Part shown: positions 18,604-28,302 of the stretch, piece by piece
Layout of the letters: the number at the start of each line of letters is the position of its first letter
Numbering within the stretch: the first letter of the stretch is position 1
Origin: Kocuria dechangensis
Lineage (GTDB): Bacteria; Actinomycetota; Actinomycetes; Actinomycetales; Micrococcaceae
DNA: 64,000 nucleotides
Direction: 5' to 3'
NCBI RefSeq assembly: GCF_014636775.1
Contig: NZ_BMEQ01000009.1
Span: forward strand, 62,001 to 126,000
The notes under the pieces: generated by a model
Databases searched by the model: none
What the model was told of the DNA's origin: nothing
What the model saw: the letters and a program-made list of their open reading frames with translations, nothing else
Translations under genes and position numbers: made by a program

Positions 18604-19007
18604 GCGGTCGGTCCTTCCTTCTCGTCCACGGGCGTGTCCGCGGGGGTCTCGGCGGGGGCTTCGGTGGGTGTCTGGGCGGGGGCGTCCTGCGCCGCCCGGT
18701 CCCGCTCGAGCTCCTCGCGCGCCCTCCGGCTCGCCCGGGCGGCCGTCGCGGCCGCGAGCGCCAGCCAGCCGGCGAGCGCGGCCAGCACCCCGGCGGCGAG
18801 CCACCCTGGGCGCAGCCAGGCCGGTGCGGGGACGTAGAACAGCACCCAGCCGAGCACGAGCACCTTCACCAGGTACGTCATGGCCAGCAGTGGGGCGGCG
18901 GCCGTCCCGGGCAGCCGGGAGCCGAGCAGGGCGACCAGCAGCGTGATCACGTAGCTCACGCTGATCAGGCCGGCGCCGGCCAGCGCGCTGGCCACGGCCC
19001 CGCTCAT
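18600..19007 (-). CDS. Membrane protein, possible ATP synthase protein I
   Basis: 135 residues. Four short hydrophobic segments occupy about residues 5-90; the C-terminal 45 residues are charged, then rich in Pro, Thr and Glu. Its position just before the AtpZ-like gene and its size fit the ATP-synt_I group, but similarity is not obvious by eye. It overlaps both neighbours by 4 bp (ATGA at each end), linking the glycan cluster and atp genes into one translationally coupled series. Confidence 0.6.
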   Translation of the reverse strand: MSGAVASALAGAGLISVSYVITLLVALLGSRLPGTAAAPLLAMTYLVKVLVLGWVLFYVPAPAWLRPGWLAAGVLAALAGWLALAAATAARASRRAREELERDRAAQDAPAQTPTEAPAETPADTPVDEKEGPTA

Positions 19008-20116
19008 CCGAGGGCCCCGTCGCGGGCCCGCACGGCGGCACGGCGCCCCAGCAGGTCGGGCAGGAAGAGGTAGACCAGCAGGACGCCCACGACGAATGCG
19101 CCGGCCAGCGCGGTCGCGACCGGGCCCGTGCGCAGGCCCACGACGGAGGCGACGCTGACCAGGACCGTCGCGCCGGTGACCACGAGCGCGGAGCCCAGGT
19201 GCGAGAGACCGACGTCGGTGAGCCTCTGGTAGACGTGCTTGCGGTGGGGCCGGTACCACGGCTCCCCCGCCCGGATGCGCCGGAGCAGCGTCACGGTCGT
19301 GTCCGCGACGTAGACGGCCAGCGGGGGCAGCAGGTACTCGACGTAGACCCCGGACAGGAACGCGGCGACCGCGATCCCGGCCAGGGAGCCGCCGAGCAGG
19401 TAGGAGCCGACGTCGCCCAGGAACACGCTGCCGCGGGCGAGGTTCCAGGGCAGGAAGCCCGCGAAGCCGCCCGCCACGGCGAGGCCCGCCGCGACCATCC
19501 ACGGGAGGTCGTTGGAGGCCCCCGCCCAGGCGTAGAGGAGCCCCGCCGTCAGCCCGTGCAGGCCGGAGATGCCGTTGATGCCGTCCATGAAGTTGGCCAT
19601 GTTGACGTACGCGGCGATCGCGAGCGTGCCCACCGGCAGCCACCAGCCGGAGGTGCCGAGGACGGCCGTGAGCACGGCCGTCGCGCCGAGGCCGAGGCAC
19701 AGCTGGGCGGCCAGGCGGGCGCGCACGGACACCCCCCGGTAGTCCTCGGCCCAGCCCAGGGCGGCGGACAGGGCCGCGACCGCGAGCACCACCAGCGCCA
19801 CCGACCGGTCCACCCGGACCGCGCCGGTGAGCAGCGCCAGGCCGTAGGAGGCCAGCACCGCGGCCGCGACGGCGAGGCCCATGCCCCGGATCACGGTCCT
19901 CCGGTGGGAGGAGCGCTCGTTGGGGATGTCCAGGACTCCCCAGCGGGCCAGCAGGGGCTTGACCGCGAAGGGCAGCAGCAGGCTGAGCACGAGGGCCGGC
20001 ACGCCGACGGTGAGCACGGTCTCCGCCAGCTGGCGCAGCTCCTCCGGGCCGGGGGCGGCGCCGGGATCGGGGACGGGCACGGCGGCCGGCGGGGCGGTTC
20101 CCACGTCGGCCCTCAC
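19004..20116 (-). CDS. WecA/TagO-like undecaprenyl-phosphate sugar-1-phosphate transferase
   Basis: 370 residues with about ten membrane helices. Diagnostic motifs of the MraY/WecA superfamily are NMANFMDGINGISG, FLGDVGSYLLGG and the C-terminal HRKHVYQRL. It would load a GlcNAc- or related sugar-1-phosphate on undecaprenyl phosphate at the inner membrane face to start a cell-envelope glycan. GTG start overlaps the upstream dehydratase stop (GTGA). The NDP-sugar substrate is not decidable from sequence. Confidence 0.88.
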   Translation of the reverse strand: MRADVGTAPPAAVPVPDPGAAPGPEELRQLAETVLTVGVPALVLSLLLPFAVKPLLARWGVLDIPNERSSHRRTVIRGMGLAVAAAVLASYGLALLTGAVRVDRSVALVVLAVAALSAALGWAEDYRGVSVRARLAAQLCLGLGATAVLTAVLGTSGWWLPVGTLAIAAYVNMANFMDGINGISGLHGLTAGLLYAWAGASNDLPWMVAAGLAVAGGFAGFLPWNLARGSVFLGDVGSYLLGGSLAGIAVAAFLSGVYVEYLLPPLAVYVADTTVTLLRRIRAGEPWYRPHRKHVYQRLTDVGLSHLGSALVVTGATVLVSVASVVGLRTGPVATALAGAFVVGVLLVYLFLPDLLGRRAAVRARDGALG

Positions 20117-22026
20117 GACGCCGTCCCGGTGGCGCTGCGGGGACGCTGCACGGAGGTGGGCGGCGGCTGCGTGGACGGCGCCACGACCGGGATGGTGCCG
20201 GTGTAGACCATGCCGCCGCGCACCTTCCAGGTGTGCCGGTCCAGCTGCGCGGGGTCGAGGCGGTCGGCCCGGGTGTGGGAGATCTTGGGGTGGAACGGCC
20301 GCTCGTCCTGCTCGCCGAGGCCGATGAGGTCCTCGTGCAGCTTCTCCCCCGGGCGCAGGCCGGTGATCTCGATCTCGACGTCCTCGCGGCCGCTCATCAC
20401 GCGCAGCCGCTCGGCGATGTCCATGATCCGCACGGGCTCCCCCATGTCGAGGATGAGGACCTCCCCGCCGCGGGCGATCGCCCCGGCCTGGATCACGAGC
20501 TGGCAGGCCTCGGGGATGGTCATGAAGTACCGGGTGGCCTCGGGGTGGGTCACCGTGATCGGGCCGCCCTGCCGGATCTGCTCGGTGAAGAGGGGCAGCA
20601 TCGACCCGCGGGAGCCGAAGACGTTGCCGAAGCGCACGGACGCGTACCGCCGCCCGGTCCGGTCCGCCGTCCAGGCCGTGAGCTTCTCCGCGACCCGCTT
20701 GGAGTGCCCCAGCGCGGTGGTGGGGTTGGCGGCCTTGTCCGTGGAGATGTTCACGAACACCTCGACGTCGGTCTCGGCCGCGGCCTGCAGCACGTTGAGG
20801 GTGCCGAGCACGTTGGTCTTCCACGCCTCGTCCGGGTACTGCTCGAGGAGGGAGACGTGCTTGAGGGCGGCCGCGTGGAAGACCACCTCGGGCCGGCGGT
20901 CGCGGAAGATCGCGCGCACCGTCTCGGGGTCCCGGATGTCGGCCAGCACGGTGTCGCGGCCGTCGAGCAGGCCGCGGCCGGTGATGGAGATCTGGGTGCC
21001 CTGCAGCGCGGACTCGTCGCGGTCGAGCATGATCAGCTCGCCCGGCTCGAAGCCCACGAGCTGGCGGCACAGCTCGGAGCCGATGGACCCGCCGGCGCCG
21101 GTGACGAGCACCCGCCGGCCCTTCACGTAGCCCGCGATCTCCTCGACGTCGATGTCCACGGGACGGCGGCCGATGAGGTCCTCCATGCTGATGTCGCGGA
21201 AGTCCGGGGCCGTGTGCTTGGCCGTGAGCACCTCCCCGAGCGGCGGCATCGTCATCACGCGGATCCCGGTGCCGGCCACGGCGTCCGCGACCCGGTGCAT
21301 GATCCGCGGCTCGGGGTCGGACATCGCCACGATGAGCACCGAGGCGCGGGTGTGGGCCATGACGTCGCGCAGGTCGTGCAGGGTGCCCAGCACCGGCACG
21401 GAGGAGATCCGCAGGTGCTTCTTGGCGGGGTCGTCGTCGATCAGGGCCACGGGCAGGAACTCGGAGTTCGGGTCCTGCATCATGCGGTGGACCAGGAAGG
21501 TGCCGAGGTAGCCCGCCCCGAAGATCACGACGTTCTGCGCCGACGCGCCGGGGCGGGTGGAGGCCTCCTGGTACATCCGCTTGAGGTAGCGGAAGGCCGC
21601 CATGAACAGGCAGGCGAAGGGGAAGGCGATCAGCGCCGTGGAGCGCGGGATGCCGATGCTGGTGCCGAGGACCAGCAGCAGCACCTGCACCACGGCGGTG
21701 ACGATGACGGTCACGACCACGAGCAGCTTCGCCTCGTCGAAGCTGCCGAACGAGTAGCGCCCCTTGTAGAGGGCGAAGGAGAAGCCGACGACGAGCTGCG
21801 CGGCCACGGCCACCGCGGACACGAGCAGCAGGCCCGGGACGCTGAGGAACTGCCAGTTCATCTCGTAGCGCAGCACGAGCGCGAGCACGAACGCCACGAC
21901 CCACGCCGCGGAGTCGAGGAGCATCTGGATCCACAGCCACGCGACGGGCTTGTCCTGCTGGGGCGGACGGGGCGGGGGTGCCGTGCTCTCGGCCGCGCCG
22001 GGGGCGCGCTCGGGCTCACCACTCAT
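20113..22026 (-). CDS. CapD/PglF-type NDP-sugar 4,6-dehydratase, membrane-anchored
   Basis: 637 residues. Four N-terminal membrane helices (about 35-140) precede a CoA-binding-like Rossmann domain (FGAGYLGTFLVHRMM) and then the catalytic SDR domain with GAGGSIGSELCRQ and the STDKAANPTTALGHSKR segment. In this long SDR group the usual Tyr of YxxxK is replaced by Met or another residue; here it is HSKR. Makes a 4-keto-6-deoxy sugar nucleotide (typically from UDP-GlcNAc) for surface glycans. ATG chosen for its AAAGGAA site; the frame is open further upstream. Confidence 0.92.
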   Translation of the reverse strand: MSGEPERAPGAAESTAPPPRPPQQDKPVAWLWIQMLLDSAAWVVAFVLALVLRYEMNWQFLSVPGLLLVSAVAVAAQLVVGFSFALYKGRYSFGSFDEAKLLVVVTVIVTAVVQVLLLVLGTSIGIPRSTALIAFPFACLFMAAFRYLKRMYQEASTRPGASAQNVVIFGAGYLGTFLVHRMMQDPNSEFLPVALIDDDPAKKHLRISSVPVLGTLHDLRDVMAHTRASVLIVAMSDPEPRIMHRVADAVAGTGIRVMTMPPLGEVLTAKHTAPDFRDISMEDLIGRRPVDIDVEEIAGYVKGRRVLVTGAGGSIGSELCRQLVGFEPGELIMLDRDESALQGTQISITGRGLLDGRDTVLADIRDPETVRAIFRDRRPEVVFHAAALKHVSLLEQYPDEAWKTNVLGTLNVLQAAAETDVEVFVNISTDKAANPTTALGHSKRVAEKLTAWTADRTGRRYASVRFGNVFGSRGSMLPLFTEQIRQGGPITVTHPEATRYFMTIPEACQLVIQAGAIARGGEVLILDMGEPVRIMDIAERLRVMSGREDVEIEITGLRPGEKLHEDLIGLGEQDERPFHPKISHTRADRLDPAQLDRHTWKVRGGMVYTGTIPVVAPSTQPPPTSVQRPRSATGTAS

Positions 22027-22087
22027 CGAGTCGTTCCTTTCGTGGTCGGTGCCGGAGCCGGTCGGCCGGGTCGGGTGCCGGGGGCGG

Positions 22088-22960
22088 TCAGCGGCGGGGC
22101 GCGCCGACCATGGCCCGGTAGGCGATCTCGCGGAACCGGGTGGGCACGAAGCGGTAGCCGCCGCGCACCACGACGTTGCGCACCCATTGTAGGAACCCCA
22201 CGTGCCCGGCCGCCCGGAGCCGGGCCTGCAGGGCCAGCTCGGCCCGGAACACGCGGAACCCGCCACGGCGCTCGTAGGAGCCCGCCGAGACGCGGTAGCC
22301 CACGAGCGGCTCCGCCACGTTGCGCACGTCGGAGCCCGCGCGGAGCATCCGCACCCACAGCCAGTAGTCCTCGGCGAGGGGCACGTCCTGGTAGCCGCCC
22401 ACGGCCGCCACGGCGGAGCGCCGGAACACCACGGTCGGGTGGCTCACGGGGTTGCGGTGGCGAGAGACGGCCAGGATGTCGCGGGCCCCTACGGGGGCGC
22501 GCCGCAGGGCCAGCGGGCGGGTCTCGTCGTCGCCGATCTCGTGCATGGAGGAGCCGACCAGGTCGGCCCCGTCCTCGACGAGGGGCAGCTGCACGGCGAA
22601 GCGCCGGGGGTAGGAGACGTCGTCGGCGTCCGCGCGGGCCACGACGTCGTGGGCGCACCGGGCCAGCCCGGCGTTCAGGGCGGCGGTGAGCCCGGCGTTG
22701 CGCTCGAGGTCCACCCGGACGACGGGCACGGGCAGCTCCCGGGCCAGCCGGTCCAGCTCCGCCTCCAGGGGGGCCGGCACGGGGCCGTCGCGCACCAGCA
22801 CGAGCTCGGCCGGACGGCGCAGCTGCTCGACCGTGCTGGACTCGGCGGCCCGCCGCACCCGCTCCGGGGTGTCGCCGTGGTACACCGGCATCAGCACGGA
22901 GAACTCGACCGGGAACCCGGCCGGGCCGCCGGGGGCGGACGGCGCCGAGGGGTCGGTCAC
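22088..22960 (-). CDS. Glycosyltransferase family 2
   Basis: 290 residues. FSVLMPVYHGDT opens the GT-A nucleotide-binding fold and DADD (VARADADDVSYP) is the metal-binding DxD. AEDYWLWVRMLRAG is the usual ED catalytic-base region. No membrane spans, so a cytoplasmic or peripheral enzyme adding a sugar to the lipid-linked glycan. GTG at 22960 lies 4 bases after the preceding stop; earlier codons belong to the overlapping gene. Acceptor and donor unknown. Confidence 0.85.
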   Translation of the reverse strand: MTDPSAPSAPGGPAGFPVEFSVLMPVYHGDTPERVRRAAESSTVEQLRRPAELVLVRDGPVPAPLEAELDRLARELPVPVVRVDLERNAGLTAALNAGLARCAHDVVARADADDVSYPRRFAVQLPLVEDGADLVGSSMHEIGDDETRPLALRRAPVGARDILAVSRHRNPVSHPTVVFRRSAVAAVGGYQDVPLAEDYWLWVRMLRAGSDVRNVAEPLVGYRVSAGSYERRGGFRVFRAELALQARLRAAGHVGFLQWVRNVVVRGGYRFVPTRFREIAYRAMVGAPRR

Positions 22961-22964
22961 GGGG

Positions 22965-23888
22965 TCACCGGGGCCCGCCGAAGCCGCGCCCGCGCATGCC
23001 GCCGACGTAGCGGCTCGCCCAGAGCGCCAGGCCACGGGGGTCGCGCCGGCGCAGGTAGTGCAGGGGGTAGCCCAGGAAGTCCGCCCCGAGCTGCACGACG
23101 CGGCGGTGCCGCCAGCTGATGTAGCCGCGGTTGCGGAAGAAGTGGGCGCGCTTGAACTCCGTCTCGGGGACCAGCACCTGCAGGCGGCCGGGGATCACCA
23201 TCTGTTCCTCGCCCCACCCCGGGGGGTGCGCCACGGCGGTGCGGGTGGTGGTGCCGAACGGCAGGCCGGACCCGCGCAGCCGGAGCAGGAAGTCGATCTC
23301 GTCCCCGCGCAGGAACAGCTTGAGGTCGGGCAGCCCGATCCGGAAGAAGACGTCCTCCCGCAGCAGCGCCCCGTTGAAGAAGTCGGCGTGCCCGGGCAGG
23401 AAGCCCTGCGGCTCCACCGCGGCGCGGGAGTGGGTGATCCGGCCGTCGACGCGCCGGGGGAAGGCCAGCTTCCCGTGGTCCTGCGGCGCCACGATCAGCG
23501 GGGAGACCACGGCCAGCTCCCGCCGCTCGGCCTCCTCCAGCAGGATGCCCAGGGTGTCCGGGCCCTCCGGGTGCGCGTCGTCGTCCATGAGCCACACGCG
23601 GTCCGCGCCCGTGGCCAGGGCCGTGAGGATCGCCAGGGCGAAGCCGCCGGCCCCGCCGAGGTTCGCCAGGGACCGGACGAGCCGCAGCTCGAACCGCCCG
23701 CCGATCGCCTCCCGGAGCCGCTCCTCCGGCACCGCCTCGCGCCCGGCGTCGACGAGGCACAGCGACGCCACGGGCGCCGTCTGCCCGCGCAGCGCCTCGA
23801 CGAGGGCGAACACGTCGTCGTGGCGGTCCTGGGTCACGCACGCCACCGCCACCGCGGGGGTCGGCGCGGGGGTGGGCTCGGACGGCAT
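22965..23888 (-). CDS. Glycosyltransferase family 2 (GlfT1/rhamnosyl-like)
   Basis: 307 residues. VAVACVTQDRHDDV starts the fold, WLMDDDAHPEG carries the metal-binding acidic triad, and FLRGDEIDFLLRLRGSG holds the catalytic-base region. The MDDDA form is common in galactofuranosyl- and rhamnosyltransferases of actinobacteria, which is the basis for the suggested class. ATG at 23888 has CAGGAGGAG upstream. First gene of the minus-strand glycan cluster; a TACACT -10 lies 108 bases upstream. Confidence 0.85.
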   Translation of the reverse strand: MPSEPTPAPTPAVAVACVTQDRHDDVFALVEALRGQTAPVASLCLVDAGREAVPEERLREAIGGRFELRLVRSLANLGGAGGFALAILTALATGADRVWLMDDDAHPEGPDTLGILLEEAERRELAVVSPLIVAPQDHGKLAFPRRVDGRITHSRAAVEPQGFLPGHADFFNGALLREDVFFRIGLPDLKLFLRGDEIDFLLRLRGSGLPFGTTTRTAVAHPPGWGEEQMVIPGRLQVLVPETEFKRAHFFRNRGYISWRHRRVVQLGADFLGYPLHYLRRRDPRGLALWASRYVGGMRGRGFGGPR

Positions 23889-23996
23889 GCTGCTCCTCCT
23901 GTGCGGCGCGGGGGCGCTCGCGGGGCTCGGGGTCGGGTGCACGGACGGGACCGCCCGGCGGCGGCGCGGGGCACGGCGCGGGGCGGGATCGTGCCG

Positions 23997-24002
23997 AGTG
24001 TA
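23997..24002 (-). promoter_or_regulatory. -10 of the glycan/atp minus-strand series
   Basis: TACACT on the minus strand, about 100 bases before the first glycosyltransferase. No clear -35. Internal promoters for atp genes cannot be excluded. Confidence 0.45.
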
Positions 24003-24067
24003 GCAAGCGGGGCCGGACGGGCCCCGGACGGACGGCCCCGTCCCCCGGCGAGCGGGAGGCCGGTCTG

Positions 24068-24073
24068 TACGAT
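24068..24073 (+). promoter_or_regulatory. -10 of the epimerase gene
   Basis: TACGAT on the plus strand, 89 bases before the GTG, divergent from the glycosyltransferase promoter. No clear -35. Confidence 0.4.
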
Positions 24074-24162
24074 GAGCGCAGGGTCCCGGTCGGGCCGACG
24101 GCGGACCGGCGGGGCCCCGCAGTGACCGGGAGACCGGCAGCGACCGACTGAGAGGAAGCACC

Positions 24163-25134
24163 GTGACATCGACGACCTGGGCAGTCCTCGGAGCGACGGG
24201 GTTCGTGGGCTCCGCGACCGTGGCCCGGCTGCAGGCGGAGGGCCGCAGGGTGGTGCCGGTCTCCGCTCCCCGCCTGGCCTCCGGCGCGCACACGGTCCAC
24301 CACCTGCTGGAGCAGGCCGGCCGGCTGGAGTCGGTGATCGACTACCTCGCCGAGTCCTTCGCGGGCGCCCACGTCGTGATCAACGCCGCGGGCCTCGCCG
24401 CCCCGGACCAGACGCACGAGGAGTCCCTGGTGGGGGCCAACGCGCTGCTGCCGGTGCTCGTGGCGCTCGCCGCCCGGCGCACGAGCGTGCGCCGGGTGGT
24501 CCACCTCAGCTCGGCCGCCGTCCAGGGGGACATCGACGTCCTCGACGAGACCCCCACGACCCGCCCCTTCTCCCCCTACTCCTTCTCCAAGGCCCTGGGC
24601 GAGAGCGCGCTGCTGAAGCTGCGCCGCGACTGGGCCGGCGAGGAGGGCGCACCGGTGGCCACCGTGCTGCGCGCCACCTCGGTCCAGGGCTCCGGCCGGC
24701 GCACGACCGAGCGGCTGGCCCGCTTCGCGTCCTCGCCGCTGTGCTCCGTGGCCGGCGACGGCACCGCCCCCACGCCCGTCACCTCGGTGCACGCCCTCGC
24801 GGAGTTCGTCTCCCGGGTGGGCTGCCACCCGGAGGAGCTGCCCCCGGTCGTGCTGCAGCCGTGGGAGGGTGCCACGACCGCCTCGATCCTGCGGGACGCG
24901 GGCCGCCGCGAGCCCCTCCACCTGCCGGCGCTGCTGTGCCGGCTGGTCGTGGACACCGGGTTCGGCCTCTCGGCGCTGGCGGGCAACCGCTGGCACGGGG
25001 CCGTGCGCCGGATCGAGGTCACGTGGTTCGGCCAGCGCCAGGTGCGCGGCTGGGCCGAGGAGCACGGCGCGGTGCCCGAGCCGCGGATCAGCGAGGTGCT
25101 GCGCCAGGCGCACCTCGCCCTCGGCAGGGGCTGA
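24163..25134 (+). CDS. NAD-dependent epimerase/dehydratase family protein
   Basis: 323 residues of extended SDR type. GATGFVG at residues 9-15 binds NAD(P), LSSAAVQ supplies the catalytic serine region and YSFSK the Tyr/Lys pair. The divergent arrangement with the glycan cluster suggests that it makes or modifies a nucleotide sugar used there, but that is inference. GTG start with AGAGGAAG seven to eight bases upstream. It converges on sua5 with 14 bp between stops. Confidence 0.85.
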   Translation: MTSTTWAVLGATGFVGSATVARLQAEGRRVVPVSAPRLASGAHTVHHLLEQAGRLESVIDYLAESFAGAHVVINAAGLAAPDQTHEESLVGANALLPVLVALAARRTSVRRVVHLSSAAVQGDIDVLDETPTTRPFSPYSFSKALGESALLKLRRDWAGEEGAPVATVLRATSVQGSGRRTTERLARFASSPLCSVAGDGTAPTPVTSVHALAEFVSRVGCHPEELPPVVLQPWEGATTASILRDAGRREPLHLPALLCRLVVDTGFGLSALAGNRWHGAVRRIEVTWFGQRQVRGWAEEHGAVPEPRISEVLRQAHLALGRG

Positions 25135-25148
25135 CCCGCCGGGCGGGC

Positions 25149-26234
25149 TCAGACCCCGTCGAGCCCCCGCGCGACCAGCCGGGCGGCCTCGTCCACGGAC
25201 AGCGGCCGGGTCTCCCCCGCCCGGCCCTCCGGCGCGGTGCGGGTGCGGTCCTGGTCCACTGTGGGCCGCCCCGCCGCGCCGCCGGCCGAGCGCGCCACGA
25301 GCGAGGCCGCGAAGCCCTGGGCGGCGGCGGCCTGCGCCGGGTCGGGGGCCGGCAGCTCCTCGGCGGGAGCCGGGACCGGCGGCGTCCCGTCCTGCTCGTG
25401 CCGGCCGTAGTGGTCGTGCTCCCCGGCCGGGGCCCCGGCCTCCGGGTCGATCTCGCTCACCGCGTGGGAGCCGGAGGACGTCCTCGCGGTCTCCCCTGTG
25501 GTCTCTCCTCCGGCCTCGTCGGCCCCCCCGGCCGGTCCGTCGCCGAGCTCCTCGTCGCCGTCCGCCGGGATCACGGAGGGCACGACCTCGCGCAGCCGGG
25601 CGAGGCTCACGGCGCCGTGCCGCACGAGCACGGGGGTCTCCCCCGTGCAGTCGACGATCGTGGAGGAGACGGGGGCGTGCTCCGCGCCGCCCGCATCCCC
25701 GGCGGGGCGGGGGCCGTCGTCGAGGTAGAGCTCCACCGCGTCCCCCAGCATGTCCACCGCGGCCCGGGCGGTGAGGGCGGCCGGGTGGCCCGTCCGGTTG
25801 GCCGAGGACACGGCCAGCGGGCCGGTCTCGATCAGCAGCGCCTGGGCGACCTCGTCGTCGGGCACGCGCAGGGCCACCGTCCCGTGGGTCTCCCCCAGGT
25901 CCCAGCCCAGCGAGGGGTGGGCGTGGAAGATCAGGGTCAGGCCGCCGGGCCAGAACGCGCCGGCGAGGGCCCGGGCGTCGTCGGAGACCTCGTCCGCGAG
26001 CCCGTCGAGGACCCCGGTGTGCGCGATGAGCACGGGCGGGGGCATCGTGCGGGCGCGGCCCTTGGCCGCGAGGAGGGTCGCCACGCCCTGGGCGGAGAAC
26101 GCGTTGGCGGCGATGCCGTAGACGGTGTCCGTCGGCATCACCACGCACGCGTCCGCGGCGAGGGCGCGGGCGGCGTGCTTGAGGCCCGCGGCGCGCTGGG
26201 CGATGCTGCTGCAGTCGTAGACGGTGTGGCTCAC
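25149..26234 (-). CDS. L-threonylcarbamoyladenylate synthase (YrdC/Sua5) with long tail
   Basis: 361 residues. The first ~205 form the YrdC domain (VVMPTDTVYGIAANAF, KGR, PLAVSSANRTG), which makes threonylcarbamoyl-AMP for the t6A modification of tRNAs reading ANN codons. The remaining ~155 residues are acidic and low in complexity, with His-Asp-Glu clusters and a short Arg/Val-rich end; they do not look like a standard Sua5 domain. GTG start 4 bases after the prmC stop, with GGGAGAA as ribosome site. Last gene of the argS-to-sua5 series. Confidence 0.88.
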   Translation of the reverse strand: MSHTVYDCSSIAQRAAGLKHAARALAADACVVMPTDTVYGIAANAFSAQGVATLLAAKGRARTMPPPVLIAHTGVLDGLADEVSDDARALAGAFWPGGLTLIFHAHPSLGWDLGETHGTVALRVPDDEVAQALLIETGPLAVSSANRTGHPAALTARAAVDMLGDAVELYLDDGPRPAGDAGGAEHAPVSSTIVDCTGETPVLVRHGAVSLARLREVVPSVIPADGDEELGDGPAGGADEAGGETTGETARTSSGSHAVSEIDPEAGAPAGEHDHYGRHEQDGTPPVPAPAEELPAPDPAQAAAAQGFAASLVARSAGGAAGRPTVDQDRTRTAPEGRAGETRPLSVDEAARLVARGLDGV

Positions 26235-26238
26235 GCGG

Positions 26239-27153
26239 TCATTCTCCCACTTCTCCCGTGGCGGTCTCCTGCCCGCCCTCCTGCGCACCCTGGGGTCCGG
26301 CCGGCCGCCGCCCGGCCGTGGCGCGGTCGCGGCCGGTGAGGTCCTGGTGGCCCACCACGTCGACGAAGCCCGCCGCGCGCAGGGCGCGGGCCACGGCCCC
26401 GGCCTGGACCTCGGCGTGCTCCATCACGAAGAATCCGCCCGGCCGCAGCAGCCGCACGGCGGAGGCCAGGGCCGCGCGCGGGAGGTCCAGGCCGTCCTCG
26501 CCGCCCCCGTAGAGGGCGAGGTCGGGGTCGTGCTCGCGGGCCTCGGGCTCGCGCGGCACGGCGTCCGGGGGGATGTACGGCGGGTTGGAGACGACGACGT
26601 CGCACCGCCCGTCGAGCTCCGGGAACGCGGTGCGCAGGTCGCCCCGGACGAGCTCGGTCCGGGTGCCGCGCAGGTTCTCCGCGGCCCACGCGTGGGCGGT
26701 CTCCGACAGCTCGACGGCGTGCACGCGCGCCTGCGGCACCTCGTGGGCCACCGACGCCGCGATGGCCCCGGAGCCGGTGCCCAGGTCCACCACGTGCGGG
26801 CGGTGCACGCCCGCGGCCAGCTGCTCGCGCAGCTCGTCGACGACGGCCTGGACCACCGTCTCCGTCTCGGGCCGGGGCACGAACACGCCGGGGCCGACGG
26901 CGAGGACCAGGTAGCGGAAGTGGGCCACGCCCGTGAGGTGCTGCAGCGGGATCCGGCGGGCGCGCTCGGCGACCAGCTCCGCGTAGCCCGCGGGCTCGTC
27001 GGCGCCGATGATGGCGCGCGCCTCGACCTCCCCGCGGGACAGGCCCATGAGGTGGCCCGCGAGCAGCAGCGCGTCGGTGCGCGCGGCGTCGATCCCCGCC
27101 TCGGCGAGCACCTGCTCCGCCCAGCGCACCGCCTGGCCCAGCGACCTGTTCAC
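26239..27153 (-). CDS. prmC: Release factor glutamine methyltransferase
   Basis: 304 residues. An N-terminal helical domain is followed by an AdoMet-binding domain with [11 protein letters not shown] and the diagnostic NPPY ([10 protein letters not shown]). It methylates the GGQ glutamine of peptide release factors. It sits 13 bases after prfA, its substrate's gene, the usual arrangement. A Gly/Gln/Glu-rich C-terminal extension of about 25 residues is unusual. GTG start. Confidence 0.94.
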   Translation of the reverse strand: MNRSLGQAVRWAEQVLAEAGIDAARTDALLLAGHLMGLSRGEVEARAIIGADEPAGYAELVAERARRIPLQHLTGVAHFRYLVLAVGPGVFVPRPETETVVQAVVDELREQLAAGVHRPHVVDLGTGSGAIAASVAHEVPQARVHAVELSETAHAWAAENLRGTRTELVRGDLRTAFPELDGRCDVVVSNPPYIPPDAVPREPEAREHDPDLALYGGGEDGLDLPRAALASAVRLLRPGGFFVMEHAEVQAGAVARALRAAGFVDVVGHQDLTGRDRATAGRRPAGPQGAQEGGQETATGEVGE

Positions 27154-27166
27154 GACCGGCCCCCGC

Positions 27167-28249
27167 TCAGCTGTCCTGCTGGCCGATGGCCTCGAGCCGG
27201 GCCTGCTCGTCCATCTCGATCGCGGACTGCACCACGGGCTCGAGGTCCCCGGCCATGACGTGGTCGAGGTTGTACGCCTTGTACCCGGTGCGGTGGTCGT
27301 TGATCCGGTTCTCGGGGAAGTTGTAGGTGCGGATCCGCTCGGACCGGTCCATCGTGCGCACCTGGGAGCGGCGCTGCGCGGCGCTCGCCGCGTCGATCTG
27401 CTCCTGCTGGTGGGCGAGGATGCGGGCACGCAGCACGCGCATCGCGGCCTCGCGGTTCTGCAGCTGGGACTTCTCGTTCTGCATGGCCACCACGATCCCG
27501 GTGGGCAGGTGGGTGATCCGCACGGCGGAGTCGGTGGTGTTCACGGACTGCCCGCCGGGGCCCGAGGAGCGGTAGACGTCGATCTTGAGGTCGTTCTGGC
27601 TGATCTCGACCTCCTCCGGCTCGTCCACCTCGGGGAAGACCAGCACGCCGGCGGCCGAGGTGTGGATCCGGCCCTGCGACTCGGTGACGGGCACGCGCTG
27701 CACGCGGTGGACGCCGCCCTCGTACTTCAGCCGCGCCCAGACGCCCTCGGCGGGGTCCGTGGCGCCGGACTTGATCGCGATCTGGACGTCCTTGTAGCCG
27801 CCCAGGTCGGACTCGGTGGCGGAGATGAGCTCCGTCTTCCACCCGCGGGCCTCCGCGTACTTCAGGTACATCCGCAGCAGGTCGCCGGCGAACAGCGCGG
27901 ACTCGTCCCCGCCCTCCCCCGCCTTGACCTCGAGGATCACGTTGCGCCCGTCGTCGGGGTCGCGGGGGATCAGCAGCCGGCGCAGCTTCTCCTGGGCCTC
28001 GTCGAGCTGCGCCTCGAGCGAGGGGATCTCCTCGGCGAACTCCGGCTCCTCGGCGGCGAGCTCGCGGGCGGCGCCCAGGTCCTCCTCGAGGCTCCGCACG
28101 CGCCGGTGGGCCTCGACGACGCCGTTGAGCTCGGCGTAGCGGCGGCCGAGCTTGCGGGCCTTGCCCTGCTCGGCGTGCACGGCGGGGTCGGCCAGCTGCT
28201 GCTGCAGCTCGGCGTGCTCGTCGAGCAGGGACTGGATGGGATCCGGCAT
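27167..28249 (-). CDS. prfA: Peptide chain release factor 1
   Basis: 360 residues, the normal RF1 length. [23 protein letters not shown] carries the GGQ motif that triggers peptidyl-tRNA hydrolysis; recognition of UAG and UAA lies in domain 2. ATG with AAGGAG five to six bases upstream; in-frame sequence further upstream is low complexity. A strong hairpin separates it from rho. Confidence 0.97.
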   Translation of the reverse strand: MPDPIQSLLDEHAELQQQLADPAVHAEQGKARKLGRRYAELNGVVEAHRRVRSLEEDLGAARELAAEEPEFAEEIPSLEAQLDEAQEKLRRLLIPRDPDDGRNVILEVKAGEGGDESALFAGDLLRMYLKYAEARGWKTELISATESDLGGYKDVQIAIKSGATDPAEGVWARLKYEGGVHRVQRVPVTESQGRIHTSAAGVLVFPEVDEPEEVEISQNDLKIDVYRSSGPGGQSVNTTDSAVRITHLPTGIVVAMQNEKSQLQNREAAMRVLRARILAHQQEQIDAASAAQRRSQVRTMDRSERIRTYNFPENRINDHRTGYKAYNLDHVMAGDLEPVVQSAIEMDEQARLEAIGQQDS

Positions 28250-28302
28250 GGGGCGCTCCTTCGGAGGCGGCGGAGAGGGTCGGACGGTGGCGGGCACGAC
28301 GA

